A model generated the notes under the pieces. It searched no databases. It was given only the letters and a program-made list of their open reading frames with translations, and had not been told where the DNA came from. A stretch of DNA of 17,162 nucleotides from the NCBI GenBank assembly GCA_028290245.1, contig JAQGKG010000348.1, positions 1 to 17,162 on the forward strand. The letters run 5' to 3'. Positions within the stretch are counted from its first letter, which is position 1, and each line of letters opens with the position of its first letter. The DNA comes from Devosia sp. (GTDB lineage: Bacteria > Pseudomonadota > Alphaproteobacteria > Rhizobiales > Devosiaceae). The translations under genes and the position numbers were made by a program. This document shows, piece after piece, positions 8,317 through 14,740 of the stretch.

Positions 8317-8969
8317 CATCCACTGCCGATGCGCCATGATATTTCATGCCGATCCTAGCCATGATCCAGCCCAGCTTACCGCCATGAACCTCCAAAAGGC
8401 ATGACCGGCTTCGGGATATTCTTTGACGTCGTGGTCGATTTGGTTGGCTTGTAGAGCCGCTTCCAATTGAGATGCAGCGCCTCGCAGCGTCTTATCTAGG
8501 CCACCGAAGCTTCCCACGATCGGACAGGCGCCTTGCAGCAGCGTTTTGGCATCGTTTGGAACGGGACCGTAGTTGACACTTGAAGCGTCAAAGCCTCGCT
8601 GGGTGGCGCTGAGCAAAGCAAAGCCACCACCTAAGCGGAATCCCATGACCCCGGCACGACCGGTGCAGTCTGGGCGCCCATCACATGCACACGTGCAGCC
8701 TCGATGTCATTAAAGGCGGTTCCGTGCCGCGCTGCCAGTTGCCGTGAAACTGCCAGGAGGCAGAGCAGCTTGTTGTCACGAGAAAACAAGTCGGGCGCGA
8801 TGGCGAGGTAACCCGATGCGGCAAGCCAGTCTACCTGTTGCCTACTCGCACCGGACTGCCCGAGCGCGTCGTGGAGTACCACGATCCCCGGCCAAGGACC
8901 CTGTCCGGCCGGTATTTCAAGATAGGCAGGAATGGCGTGACCGGCCGACATGATTGTAATTTCGGTCAT
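8315..8969 (-). pseudogene. Dienelactone hydrolase family protein, decayed
   Basis: It starts at ATG 8969, with AGAGGT four bases upstream. The first frame holds the alpha/beta-hydrolase N-terminus (IVVLHDALGQS, then PDLFSRD) as far as about 8671. The family core resumes in another frame (DCTGRAGVMGFRLGGGFALL) and continues through GSFGGLD and the catalytic-type PEAGHAF. A second shift at the A-run 8394-8397 (T-run on the coding strand) is needed to recover the family C-terminus (KLGWIMARIGMKYHGASA), which ends abruptly at about 8315. The nucleophile Cys expected in GFCxGG is Arg (codon 8635-8637), while Asp and His of the triad are present. Two frameshifts, a lost nucleophile and a cut 3' end make this a pseudogene. 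Intact relatives hydrolyse dienelactones or similar esters. Confidence 0.85.
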
Positions 8970-9071
8970 AGCAACCTCTAGAGTGGAAGGAGGAAGTAGG
9001 GTGGAATTGCAGTCACAGCACAGCCGATAAGAAGTTCAGAGCGGCTAACAGGCACAGCACTCCACGGAATT

Positions 9072-9299
9072 GTGGCGCGGACTTTGGGAGTTGGTCAGCC
9101 TCCGTTAGTGTACCTGACGCAGTGGCGCATGCTGTTGGCACAGCAAAAACTCGCCACCGGTCAAGCCGTGTCCCAAGTTGCCGAGGAGGTTGGCTACACC
9201 TCACAGAGTGCCTTCGCTTATGCCTTTAAACGTACTATGGGTCGCACCCCGCGCAGTGATCTGGCTAGACGGCAGTTAGCGGGCGCCGGTCTAAGCTAG
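9072..9299 (+). pseudogene. AraC-family regulator, C-terminal DNA-binding fragment
   Basis: About 65-75 codons match only the second half of an AraC/XylS DNA-binding domain: QPPLVYLTQWRM, then the second helix-turn-helix (VSQVAEEVGYTSQSAFAYAFKRTMGRTP). The cupin-type effector domain and the first helix-turn-helix are missing, and sequence 5' of 9080 does not resemble the family in any forward frame. The nominal GTG start at 9072 has no ribosome site. It uses codons such as TTA and ACT more freely than its neighbours. Its stop overlaps the stop of the convergent alpha/beta hydrolase by nine bases. AraC regulators of this subtype often sit beside small hydrolases or reductases, so it may once have regulated a neighbour; that is inference. 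Confidence 0.75.
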
Positions 9300-10178
9300 T
9301 TTTAAGAACGCCATGAGTTTGTCGGCCGTGCCCTCAGGATTGTCCCAGGCATATACATGGCCGGCGTCAGCGATCGGCGTGGCGGTGACGACATCGCTGG
9401 CTATATCCCTCGCCCCTTCCACTAATTTTTTCGGTGGTAATCCCTTGGCGCCTGCGAGGATGAGGACAGGCAGTTTAAGGCGCCCGTCGAGAGCCCAACG
9501 ATTTTCCTGCCCGTCCGCCACCAGAGGGCCGTAGTGTGCCAACACCCCTCGCAATCCTGCCGAAGTTTTCAGATGCGGTAGAAACAGGTCCCGGGCAGTC
9601 TGCTCAGCGTCACTTGGTGCTGACATCATTTTGAGCGTCGGCAGCAAATAGCTTTCCTCCCTGCCTGAGATCAGCATCGTGGCCACGTCTACCTGCGCAT
9701 GAAAGCCAAAATGCCAGTAACCGCCGGTTGCCGGGTTCATCATTTCCTCGAGTCCGAAGCCTGGGATCAACGACTCCGAGAGGACAAGCCGCCGCAGATC
9801 CGCCGGGTGATGGATCGCCCAGGTTGCAGCGACCATTGCACCGATGTCCATGCCAATAAGATCGATTTGGGTCTCGCCGAGGGCAGCGACCAGGCCACGC
9901 AGATCGGAGACGACATTCGTCTTTTCATAGCCGTCATTTGGTTTGTCCGAGAATCCGTGTCCTCGAAGATCGGGCGCCACCACCCGCCGGCCTTGCGCAA
10001 TGAGGATGGGCATCAGGCGTGACCAGATTTCCCACGTATAGGGAAATCCGTGCAGCAGCATCACCAGCGGCCCCGATCCGCCGGCGACGTAGTGAAGTCT
10101 GATACCGTTCGTATCGACATAGTGATGGGTCAGGCCGTTTCCGGCCTGCATCCCATCGTTTGGCGGTACTATTGTCAT
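9291..10178 (-). CDS. Alpha/beta hydrolase, epoxide-hydrolase-like (Asp nucleophile)
   Basis: The protein is 295 aa. The oxyanion-hole motif HGFP is at residues 43-46, followed by APDLRGHGFSDKP at about 68-80. The nucleophile elbow is GMDIGA with Asp111, not Ser, which points to epoxide hydrolases or dehalogenases; Ile rather than Trp after the Asp favours the epoxide-hydrolase side. His274 (ADAGH) is the likely triad His. Tyr154 and Tyr216 in the cap region are candidates for the epoxide-opening tyrosines. The start ATG 10178 overlaps the DoxX stop as ATGA, so translation is coupled. The frame is open 111 codons further upstream, but that stretch overlaps DoxX and lacks family character. It is the last gene of the four-gene unit. 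Substrate unknown. Confidence 0.88.
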   Translation of the reverse strand: MTIVPPNDGMQAGNGLTHHYVDTNGIRLHYVAGGSGPLVMLLHGFPYTWEIWSRLMPILIAQGRRVVAPDLRGHGFSDKPNDGYEKTNVVSDLRGLVAALGETQIDLIGMDIGAMVAATWAIHHPADLRRLVLSESLIPGFGLEEMMNPATGGYWHFGFHAQVDVATMLISGREESYLLPTLKMMSAPSDAEQTARDLFLPHLKTSAGLRGVLAHYGPLVADGQENRWALDGRLKLPVLILAGAKGLPPKKLVEGARDIASDVVTATPIADAGHVYAWDNPEGTADKLMAFLKLA

Positions 10179-10567
10179 GGCAGAAACCGACGCAGGTCGG
10201 CTCGGCGCATCCAAAGCACGACGGCATTGAAGGCCAGCAAAACCAAGGCCGGCAGCGGACTGCCACCGATGAGCACAAGATGCGTGAAGACAGCGCCCGC
10301 CATCGTGATAGCGAGAAGCGCGGCACCGGGAAGCGCAGTGCGTGGTACGATAATTAGTATGGCGCCAATGACCTCGATGAGGCCCACGAGATAACGCAAG
10401 CCCTGGCCCATGCCGATCTGGTCGAAGAGGACGACCATCTGCTCTGCACCGGCGAATTTGGCTCCGCCAGACGCGACGAAGGCGGCGGCAATCAGTCCGC
10501 GTAGGACCCAATCAGCGATTTGAACAACACGAGACGGCGCGGTCGATAGAGATGTTGAGGCACTCAT
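10175..10567 (-). CDS. DoxX-family integral membrane protein
   Basis: The protein is 130 aa with four predicted membrane helices (about 18-35, 56-75, 78-98, 105-122) and the family-type sequence FVASGGAKFAGAEQM after helix 1. DoxX proteins are small inner-membrane proteins; some are subunits of quinol or thiosulfate:quinone oxidoreductases, and others associate with redox-stress proteins, while most have no known reaction. A purine-rich AAGGAAAG lies upstream of ATG 10567 at a rather long spacing. The SDR stop is 15 bases upstream and the hydrolase start overlaps its stop, so it sits inside the operon. Its presence suggests a membrane electron-transfer or redox component to the pathway, which is inference. 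Confidence 0.85.
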   Translation of the reverse strand: MSASTSLSTAPSRVVQIADWVLRGLIAAAFVASGGAKFAGAEQMVVLFDQIGMGQGLRYLVGLIEVIGAILIIVPRTALPGAALLAITMAGAVFTHLVLIGGSPLPALVLLAFNAVVLWMRRADLRRFLP

Positions 10568-10582
10568 TTGACTTATCTTTCC

Positions 10583-11323
10583 TTAGAGTTTGATGAGACC
10601 GCCATCGGCAGCGATGGTTTGTCCGGTGAGAAAATCGGCCTCTTCGCTAGCGAGAAAGGCAACTGTGCGGGCAATGTCCGCAGGGGTGCCGAGGCGCTTG
10701 ATGGCTTGGTTCATGTAGACCTGAGCCTTCACCTCGTTCGGCATGCCGCTGGCGCCTTCGGTGTCGGTGATACCGGGATGGACTGCGTTGACCGTGATGC
10801 CGTCGGCCGCCAGTTCGTTTGCCAACCCCCGTGTTAGGCCGACCACACCCATTTTCGAGGCAACGTAATGTGAGAAGCCCATGCCAGGGGGCGTCACCAG
10901 TCCCACGACGTCAGAGGCGATATTGACGATCCGGCCCCACTTGGCCTTTCTCATCAACGGCACGAGCGCCCGGGCACCCAGGAATTGGCTATCAAGGTTG
11001 GTGGCCATAACGCGACGCCACTCGGCGTAGTCCATGTCCGTGAGCGCGGCGACGGGGTAGATGCCGGCGGCATTGACCAGGATGTCGGCGCGTCCAAACT
11101 GGTCTTCGACGGTCTTGGCCAGATGGGCCCAATCGGCCTCGCTGGTGACGTCGCCGCGCACTGAAATGGCACCCTTGCCCAATTCGGCTGCGAGGTCGGA
11201 CGTATCCCCACGGTTCATGAGGACCAGGGTTGCCCCGCGCTCCGCCAGCAGACGCGCCACCCCCCTGCCGATGCCGAGGCGGCTGCCCGTAACGACGGCA
11301 ATTTTGTTTTCGAAGTTCAACAT
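10583..11323 (-). CDS. Short-chain dehydrogenase/reductase (classical SDR)
   Basis: The protein is 246 aa, standard for FabG-like SDRs. It shows the cofactor motif TGSRLGIG (12-19), NAAG (84-87), the active-site YVASK with Tyr153 and Lys157, Ser137 in NIAS (the Ser-Tyr gap is about three residues longer than in FabG) and the C-terminal GQTIAADGG. Arg38 at the end of the second strand (MNRGD) would suit NADP(H), but the preference is not certain. It interconverts an alcohol and a ketone on an unknown substrate. The start is ATG 11323, placing the Rossmann motif at the normal distance; longer in-frame extensions run into the upstream epimerase gene. It lies 25 bases after that gene's stop and 15 before DoxX. 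Confidence 0.92.
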   Translation of the reverse strand: MLNFENKIAVVTGSRLGIGRGVARLLAERGATLVLMNRGDTSDLAAELGKGAISVRGDVTSEADWAHLAKTVEDQFGRADILVNAAGIYPVAALTDMDYAEWRRVMATNLDSQFLGARALVPLMRKAKWGRIVNIASDVVGLVTPPGMGFSHYVASKMGVVGLTRGLANELAADGITVNAVHPGITDTEGASGMPNEVKAQVYMNQAIKRLGTPADIARTVAFLASEEADFLTGQTIAADGGLIKL

Positions 11324-11348
11324 TGTTACATCCACTTTTGAGGAGACG

Positions 11349-12257
11349 TCAGGGACGGGCGAGTTGGCGAAGGCGGGGTTCACCAACTTCGGACAGAAGG
11401 TCATGGTGCGTGGGCGCCCAGCCGAGTTCGGCGCGCGTGCGCGGATCCCGCGATCGGCTCGAGGCCGAGAGCAGCAATGCCCCGAACGGTCCCCACACTT
11501 CTTCAGCTTCAGCAAGCGTCAGGCTGCGGGTCGGAACATCGAGATCGCGGGCCACAGCCTCGGCGATCCAGCGCCAGGCGATTTCGCCGGCCACCGCATG
11601 ATAGGTCGCCCCGGCTCGACCACGCTCGAGCACGATGCGGAACAGTTCCGCAACGTCAGCGACATGTACGTTTGAATAGGCACCAAGACCTGACCCGATG
11701 AAACAAGCCGAGCCGGTCGCGGCAACTGACCGGTAAATCTGAGCAACGGGGCCATTATCATCCGGTCCCCAGATGACAGGCGGCCGGACCACTATGCCGC
11801 GTACGCCTTCGGCGCTGCGGACCATCTTCTCCACTTCCACGCGTGCCAAAGCGAAGGGCTCGGGAGTGAAATCGTCATCCTCGGCAAAAACATCGGAACT
11901 CCAGGCGCCCTGTGTCCTCTGCATCAAGACGCCGGTGCCGGAGAGAAACACGAAGGTCTTGCCTGTGCCGGAAAGCACATCGAGAAGTCGGCGCACGATC
12001 ATGGGCTCCGCGTCGAACGGCACCTGCGCGGCGTATATGACAGCATCGACCGTACGAACTGCACTGGCGACGGCGTCGAAGTCTTCGACAAGATCGCCCA
12101 GAACCGGCGCTATCCCGGACCGCTCCAGCTCTAACTTCGCATCAGGCTTTCGATAAAGGCCGGACACGGCCAATCCTGAATTGGACAAGTGCCGGGCGAC
12201 ATGGCCTCCGACAAATCCGGTAGCTCCGATAACGAGACAGCTAGTAGGTGTAGACAT
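11349..12257 (-). CDS. Atypical NAD(P)-binding epimerase/dehydratase-like SDR
   Basis: The protein is 302 aa. The Rossmann motif GATGFVG is at residues 11-17, with the extended-SDR continuation VVRPPVIWGP (157-165) and a VHVADVAE segment (197-204). The catalytic YxxxK of the family is altered: the aligned stretch PFALARVEVEKM has Phe135 for Tyr and Arg139 for Lys. A sugar epimerase or dehydratase reaction is therefore unlikely, and a reductase-like or binding role is more probable. ATG 12257 is preferred over ATG 12293 because it puts the Rossmann strand at the very N-terminus. It is the first gene of the minus-strand unit and divergent from the LysR gene, hence probably LysR-controlled. Confidence 0.83.
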   Translation of the reverse strand: MSTPTSCLVIGATGFVGGHVARHLSNSGLAVSGLYRKPDAKLELERSGIAPVLGDLVEDFDAVASAVRTVDAVIYAAQVPFDAEPMIVRRLLDVLSGTGKTFVFLSGTGVLMQRTQGAWSSDVFAEDDDFTPEPFALARVEVEKMVRSAEGVRGIVVRPPVIWGPDDNGPVAQIYRSVAATGSACFIGSGLGAYSNVHVADVAELFRIVLERGRAGATYHAVAGEIAWRWIAEAVARDLDVPTRSLTLAEAEEVWGPFGALLLSASSRSRDPRTRAELGWAPTHHDLLSEVGEPRLRQLARP

Positions 12258-12359
12258 TGCGATACACGATCCAAATGATGCGGTGGCCTCCATTTGGCGT
12301 TCCCATCATCATCTTCCCAGCCTATATCGTTCGATAGGAACCATCAGGAAACGTGATGA
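12258..12359. promoter_or_regulatory. Divergent promoter region of the LysR gene and its target operon
   Basis: This 102-base spacer separates the two divergent start codons. At 12321-12338 it carries an interrupted dyad, CCTAT-N8-ATAGG, with a smaller overlapping dyad TATCG-TT-CGATA at 12325-12336. Its position just upstream of the LysR start, between divergent genes, is where LysR-type proteins usually bind to repress themselves and activate the neighbour. The exact operator is inference. Confidence 0.5.
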
Positions 12360-13250
12360 ATGCTCGACAGCGTCTCGCTTGACTATCTTCGTGCTTTCGT
12401 CGCCGTAGCCCGCGAGGGAAGTTTCACTGCCGCTGCGCACAGCCTGGGGCGGGCGCAGTCCGCCATCAGCCAAACAATTGCCAATCTGGAAGGGCAGCTA
12501 GGGCTCCTCCTGTTTGATCGAACAGAAAAACGACCACAGCTCAGCCAGCGTGGCCGGAGCCTCCTGCCCGACGCCGAGCAGATCGTCATCGCCGCAGACC
12601 GACTGAAGGCCAAGGCCCGACGTTTGGCCGAAGGGCTTGAGCCCGAGCTATCCGTTGTGGTCGATGTCATGCTGCCACAGGGAAGGCTCATCAAAGCGCT
12701 GACAACATTTTCGGAAGCGTTTCCCGATACGCCCATTCGTCTTCATATCGAGGCGCTTGGGGCGGTCGCGGAATTGGTCCTGAACGGGCAATGCCGGATC
12801 GGCGTCACTGGCACCCTGCCAATTCTCCCGGAGGGACTGGGAGCCGAGCGGCTGTTCGGCGTCGAAATGGCCACGGTAGCCGCTCCGCAAATGCTGATGG
12901 CCAGGCATGACGGACCGGTGCCGCTGGACTACGCACAACAGCATATCCAGATCGTGCTGACCGACCGGTCCACCTTGACACGCGACCGCGATTTCGGCGT
13001 TCAGAGCGAACGAACGTGGCGGGTCGGCGATCTGGGCGCCAAGCTGGCGCTTCTACAAGCAGGTTTGGGCTGGGGGCATATGCCGTTGGCAATGGTCCGG
13101 GAAGACTTGGCTGCAGGCCGCCTGCGTCGTCTCGAGTTGGAAGGGCCGGGGCCAGGCATCCTTCCCATGCGGGCAATTTTCCCCATAAGTCGGCTGCCCG
13201 GGCCAGCGGGCCGACATTTTCTCGATGACTTGGTTCGTGCCGGCGCCTAG
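12360..13250 (+). CDS. LysR-family transcriptional regulator
   Basis: The protein is 296 aa. The N-terminal winged helix-turn-helix is clear (YLRAFVAVAREGSFTAAA, then LGRAQSAISQTIANLEGQLG, then LFDRT), followed by the usual linker helix and a LysR substrate-binding domain that is visible but not specific for a ligand. AGGAA nine bases upstream supports ATG 12360. It is divergent from the four-gene minus-strand unit, across a spacer containing a dyad, and so is its most likely regulator. The inducer is unknown; by family habit it would be a substrate or intermediate of the operon's pathway. Confidence 0.92.
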   Translation: MLDSVSLDYLRAFVAVAREGSFTAAAHSLGRAQSAISQTIANLEGQLGLLLFDRTEKRPQLSQRGRSLLPDAEQIVIAADRLKAKARRLAEGLEPELSVVVDVMLPQGRLIKALTTFSEAFPDTPIRLHIEALGAVAELVLNGQCRIGVTGTLPILPEGLGAERLFGVEMATVAAPQMLMARHDGPVPLDYAQQHIQIVLTDRSTLTRDRDFGVQSERTWRVGDLGAKLALLQAGLGWGHMPLAMVREDLAAGRLRRLELEGPGPGILPMRAIFPISRLPGPAGRHFLDDLVRAGA

Positions 13251-13599
13251 CACTTTGGCTGTGGCGCATCGAACCGAACTTTCTGATAGCAATCGCACTC
13301 CGTGCTTCCCAAGCACCGACTTGGATTGAGCCTGCTGGCGTGAGTCGATGGGAGGGCCAATTTCGTTGCTGCGCGAAAGTCATGTCCGCTTGCGCCCGGC
13401 GCTATGCCATTTCCGATGATGACGAGTTTTTCGCTCGTGTCGTCTCCGCCTTGCCAGCGCACAAAATTAGGCAACTACCGCCATGGTCCCATTTGATGCA
13501 GGGCCACCATTGAGGAGAGTCCAGCCTCATCAGGCGTCAGAGGAACCTGCTTGAGGCCTACCGCTTTAGCATCGTCTGTATCAGTGGATTGGATGCCCT
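13251..13599. other. Non-coding gap between the LysR and ligase genes
   Basis: No intact gene is seen in these roughly 350 bases. It holds only a short minus-strand stretch resembling the start of nirB (13391-13438, listed separately). The ligase promoter must lie in the right part, where I see no convincing -35/-10 pair. Confidence 0.6.
13391..13438 (-). pseudogene. nirB: Possible nirB (nitrite reductase large subunit) N-terminal remnant
   Basis: On the minus strand GGAG is followed, after a short gap, by ACG AGC GAA AAA and then codons for LVIIGNGIAPG. This matches the first residues of NirB-type FAD/NAD(P)-dependent proteins (start, then KLVIIGNGMAPGR), with ACG where ATG would be expected. 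Resemblance ends directly after APG; the following frames do not continue the NirB sequence. Only about 15 codons are involved, so chance or another Rossmann-type protein remains possible. Confidence 0.4.
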
Positions 13600-14625
13600 A
13601 TGTCCAGACTGGACTTCGTGCCGCCGATGGAAGCAAAACTCGTTTCGGACTTGCCAAGTGATGATGGCTGGCAGTTTGAGCCGAAATGGGATGGCTTTCG
13701 GTGCATTGCCAGCAAGGAAGGCGATGCCGTTGAACTGTGGGCGAAATCGGGCAAATCGCTCGGTCGGTATTTCCCTGAGGTGCTAGATTTTCTCAAAAAT
13801 CTGCCGGCCCCACGCCTGATGATCGATGGCGAGCTGATGGTGTCAATCGATGGCGCTCCCTCCTTTGACGCCTTGCAGCAGCGCTTGCATCCGGCGGCGA
13901 GCCGGGTCCGCAAACTTGCGGTCGAAACCCCAGCCAAGCTGATTGCCTTCGATTTGCTGCATGAAGGCGATGTCGATTGGAGCGTCCAGCCGCTTTCGCT
14001 GCGACGTGCGGCGTTGGAAGCCCTGCTCGAAGCCACTTCGTCGATCGGAGACCTGCGACTGTCGCCAACGACACTTGATCCAGAGATCGCCCGAAAATGG
14101 TTTGCCGAACTCAGCGTCGAACTCGATGGCGTCATCGCCAAGCGGCGCGACGAGGCCTACGCCAGCGGTAAACGAGCAATGCTCAAGATCAAGCGAACCC
14201 GCACGGCTGACTGCGTCGTGGGTGGCTTTCGCTACCTTGCGGATCGGCCGGAGGTCGGATCGCTGCTGCTGGGACTGTTCAACGTCGCAGGAACCCTGGA
14301 CCATGTCGGATTTACCTCGGGCATTTCCGATGACGAACGGCCGGAGTTAACCAAGCGGCTGGAGAAACTCGTAGGCCCGCCGGGATTTACCGGCAATGCA
14401 CCGGGCGGGCCTAGCCGCTGGTCGACCGAGCGATCAGCCGAGTGGCAACCACTTCGGCACGAACTCGTCGTTGAAGTGCGATATGACCAGATTACTGGCG
14501 ACCGTTTCCGCCACGGCACGCGCCTCGAACGCTGGCGGCCGGACAAGGCGCCGCAACAATGTATGTTCGACCAGTTGGCGACGCCGGTCGGGGCCGATAG
14601 CGCCGTCCGGAGTGCGATTGCTTAG
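13600..14625 (+). CDS. ATP-dependent DNA ligase (LigC-like, stand-alone)
   Basis: The protein is 341 aa. Motif I EPKWDGFR has the AMP-accepting Lys29, motif III LMIDGEL contains Glu78, motif IV ELDGVIAKR lies at 174-182 and motif V MLKIKR at 194-199. The C-terminal OB-fold part (about 205-325) ends in a VEVRYDQ...FRHGTRLERWRPDK stretch typical of bacterial LigC and LigD ligase domains. No polymerase or nuclease domain is attached and no Ku gene is adjacent. The family joins nicks using ATP and, in relatives, serves end-joining or base-excision repair, beside the essential NAD-dependent LigA. The start gives the usual short leader before motif I, and no strong ribosome site is seen. Confidence 0.93.
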   Translation: MSRLDFVPPMEAKLVSDLPSDDGWQFEPKWDGFRCIASKEGDAVELWAKSGKSLGRYFPEVLDFLKNLPAPRLMIDGELMVSIDGAPSFDALQQRLHPAASRVRKLAVETPAKLIAFDLLHEGDVDWSVQPLSLRRAALEALLEATSSIGDLRLSPTTLDPEIARKWFAELSVELDGVIAKRRDEAYASGKRAMLKIKRTRTADCVVGGFRYLADRPEVGSLLLGLFNVAGTLDHVGFTSGISDDERPELTKRLEKLVGPPGFTGNAPGGPSRWSTERSAEWQPLRHELVVEVRYDQITGDRFRHGTRLERWRPDKAPQQCMFDQLATPVGADSAVRSAIA

Positions 14626-14729
14626 GACAAAAATGGTTGAGCACCCGTCTGGTGGTAGACGCGCCGACGATCGCGTGCTGAATTGGGATATCGCGGGTTA
14701 GCGGCGCAAGACCGTCCGTCGATATGTCT

Positions 14730-14735
14730 AGGAGG
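14730..14735 (+). promoter_or_regulatory. Ribosome binding site of the zinc dehydrogenase gene
   Basis: A perfect AGGAGG lies five bases before ATT 14741. It decides the reading of the start of the next gene, since no ATG, GTG or TTG in frame lies within reach. Confidence 0.7.
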
Positions 14736-14740
14736 CGCAA

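Noticed and set aside
10179..10511. A 111-codon N-terminal extension of the epoxide-hydrolase-like gene on the minus strand
   Set aside because: It overlaps DoxX almost completely, is Arg/Cys-rich without family character, and the ATGA overlap gives a natural start at 10178.
11324..11515. An N-terminal extension of the SDR gene
   Set aside because: It runs into the upstream epimerase gene in another frame. The Rossmann motif sits at the normal distance from ATG 11323.
14633..14728. Peptide-like stretches before the dehydrogenase (RVLNWDIAG, then RKTVRRYV), which faintly recall a transposase or regulator helix-turn-helix
   Set aside because: They are too short and interrupted by stops, and no family continuation was found on either side.
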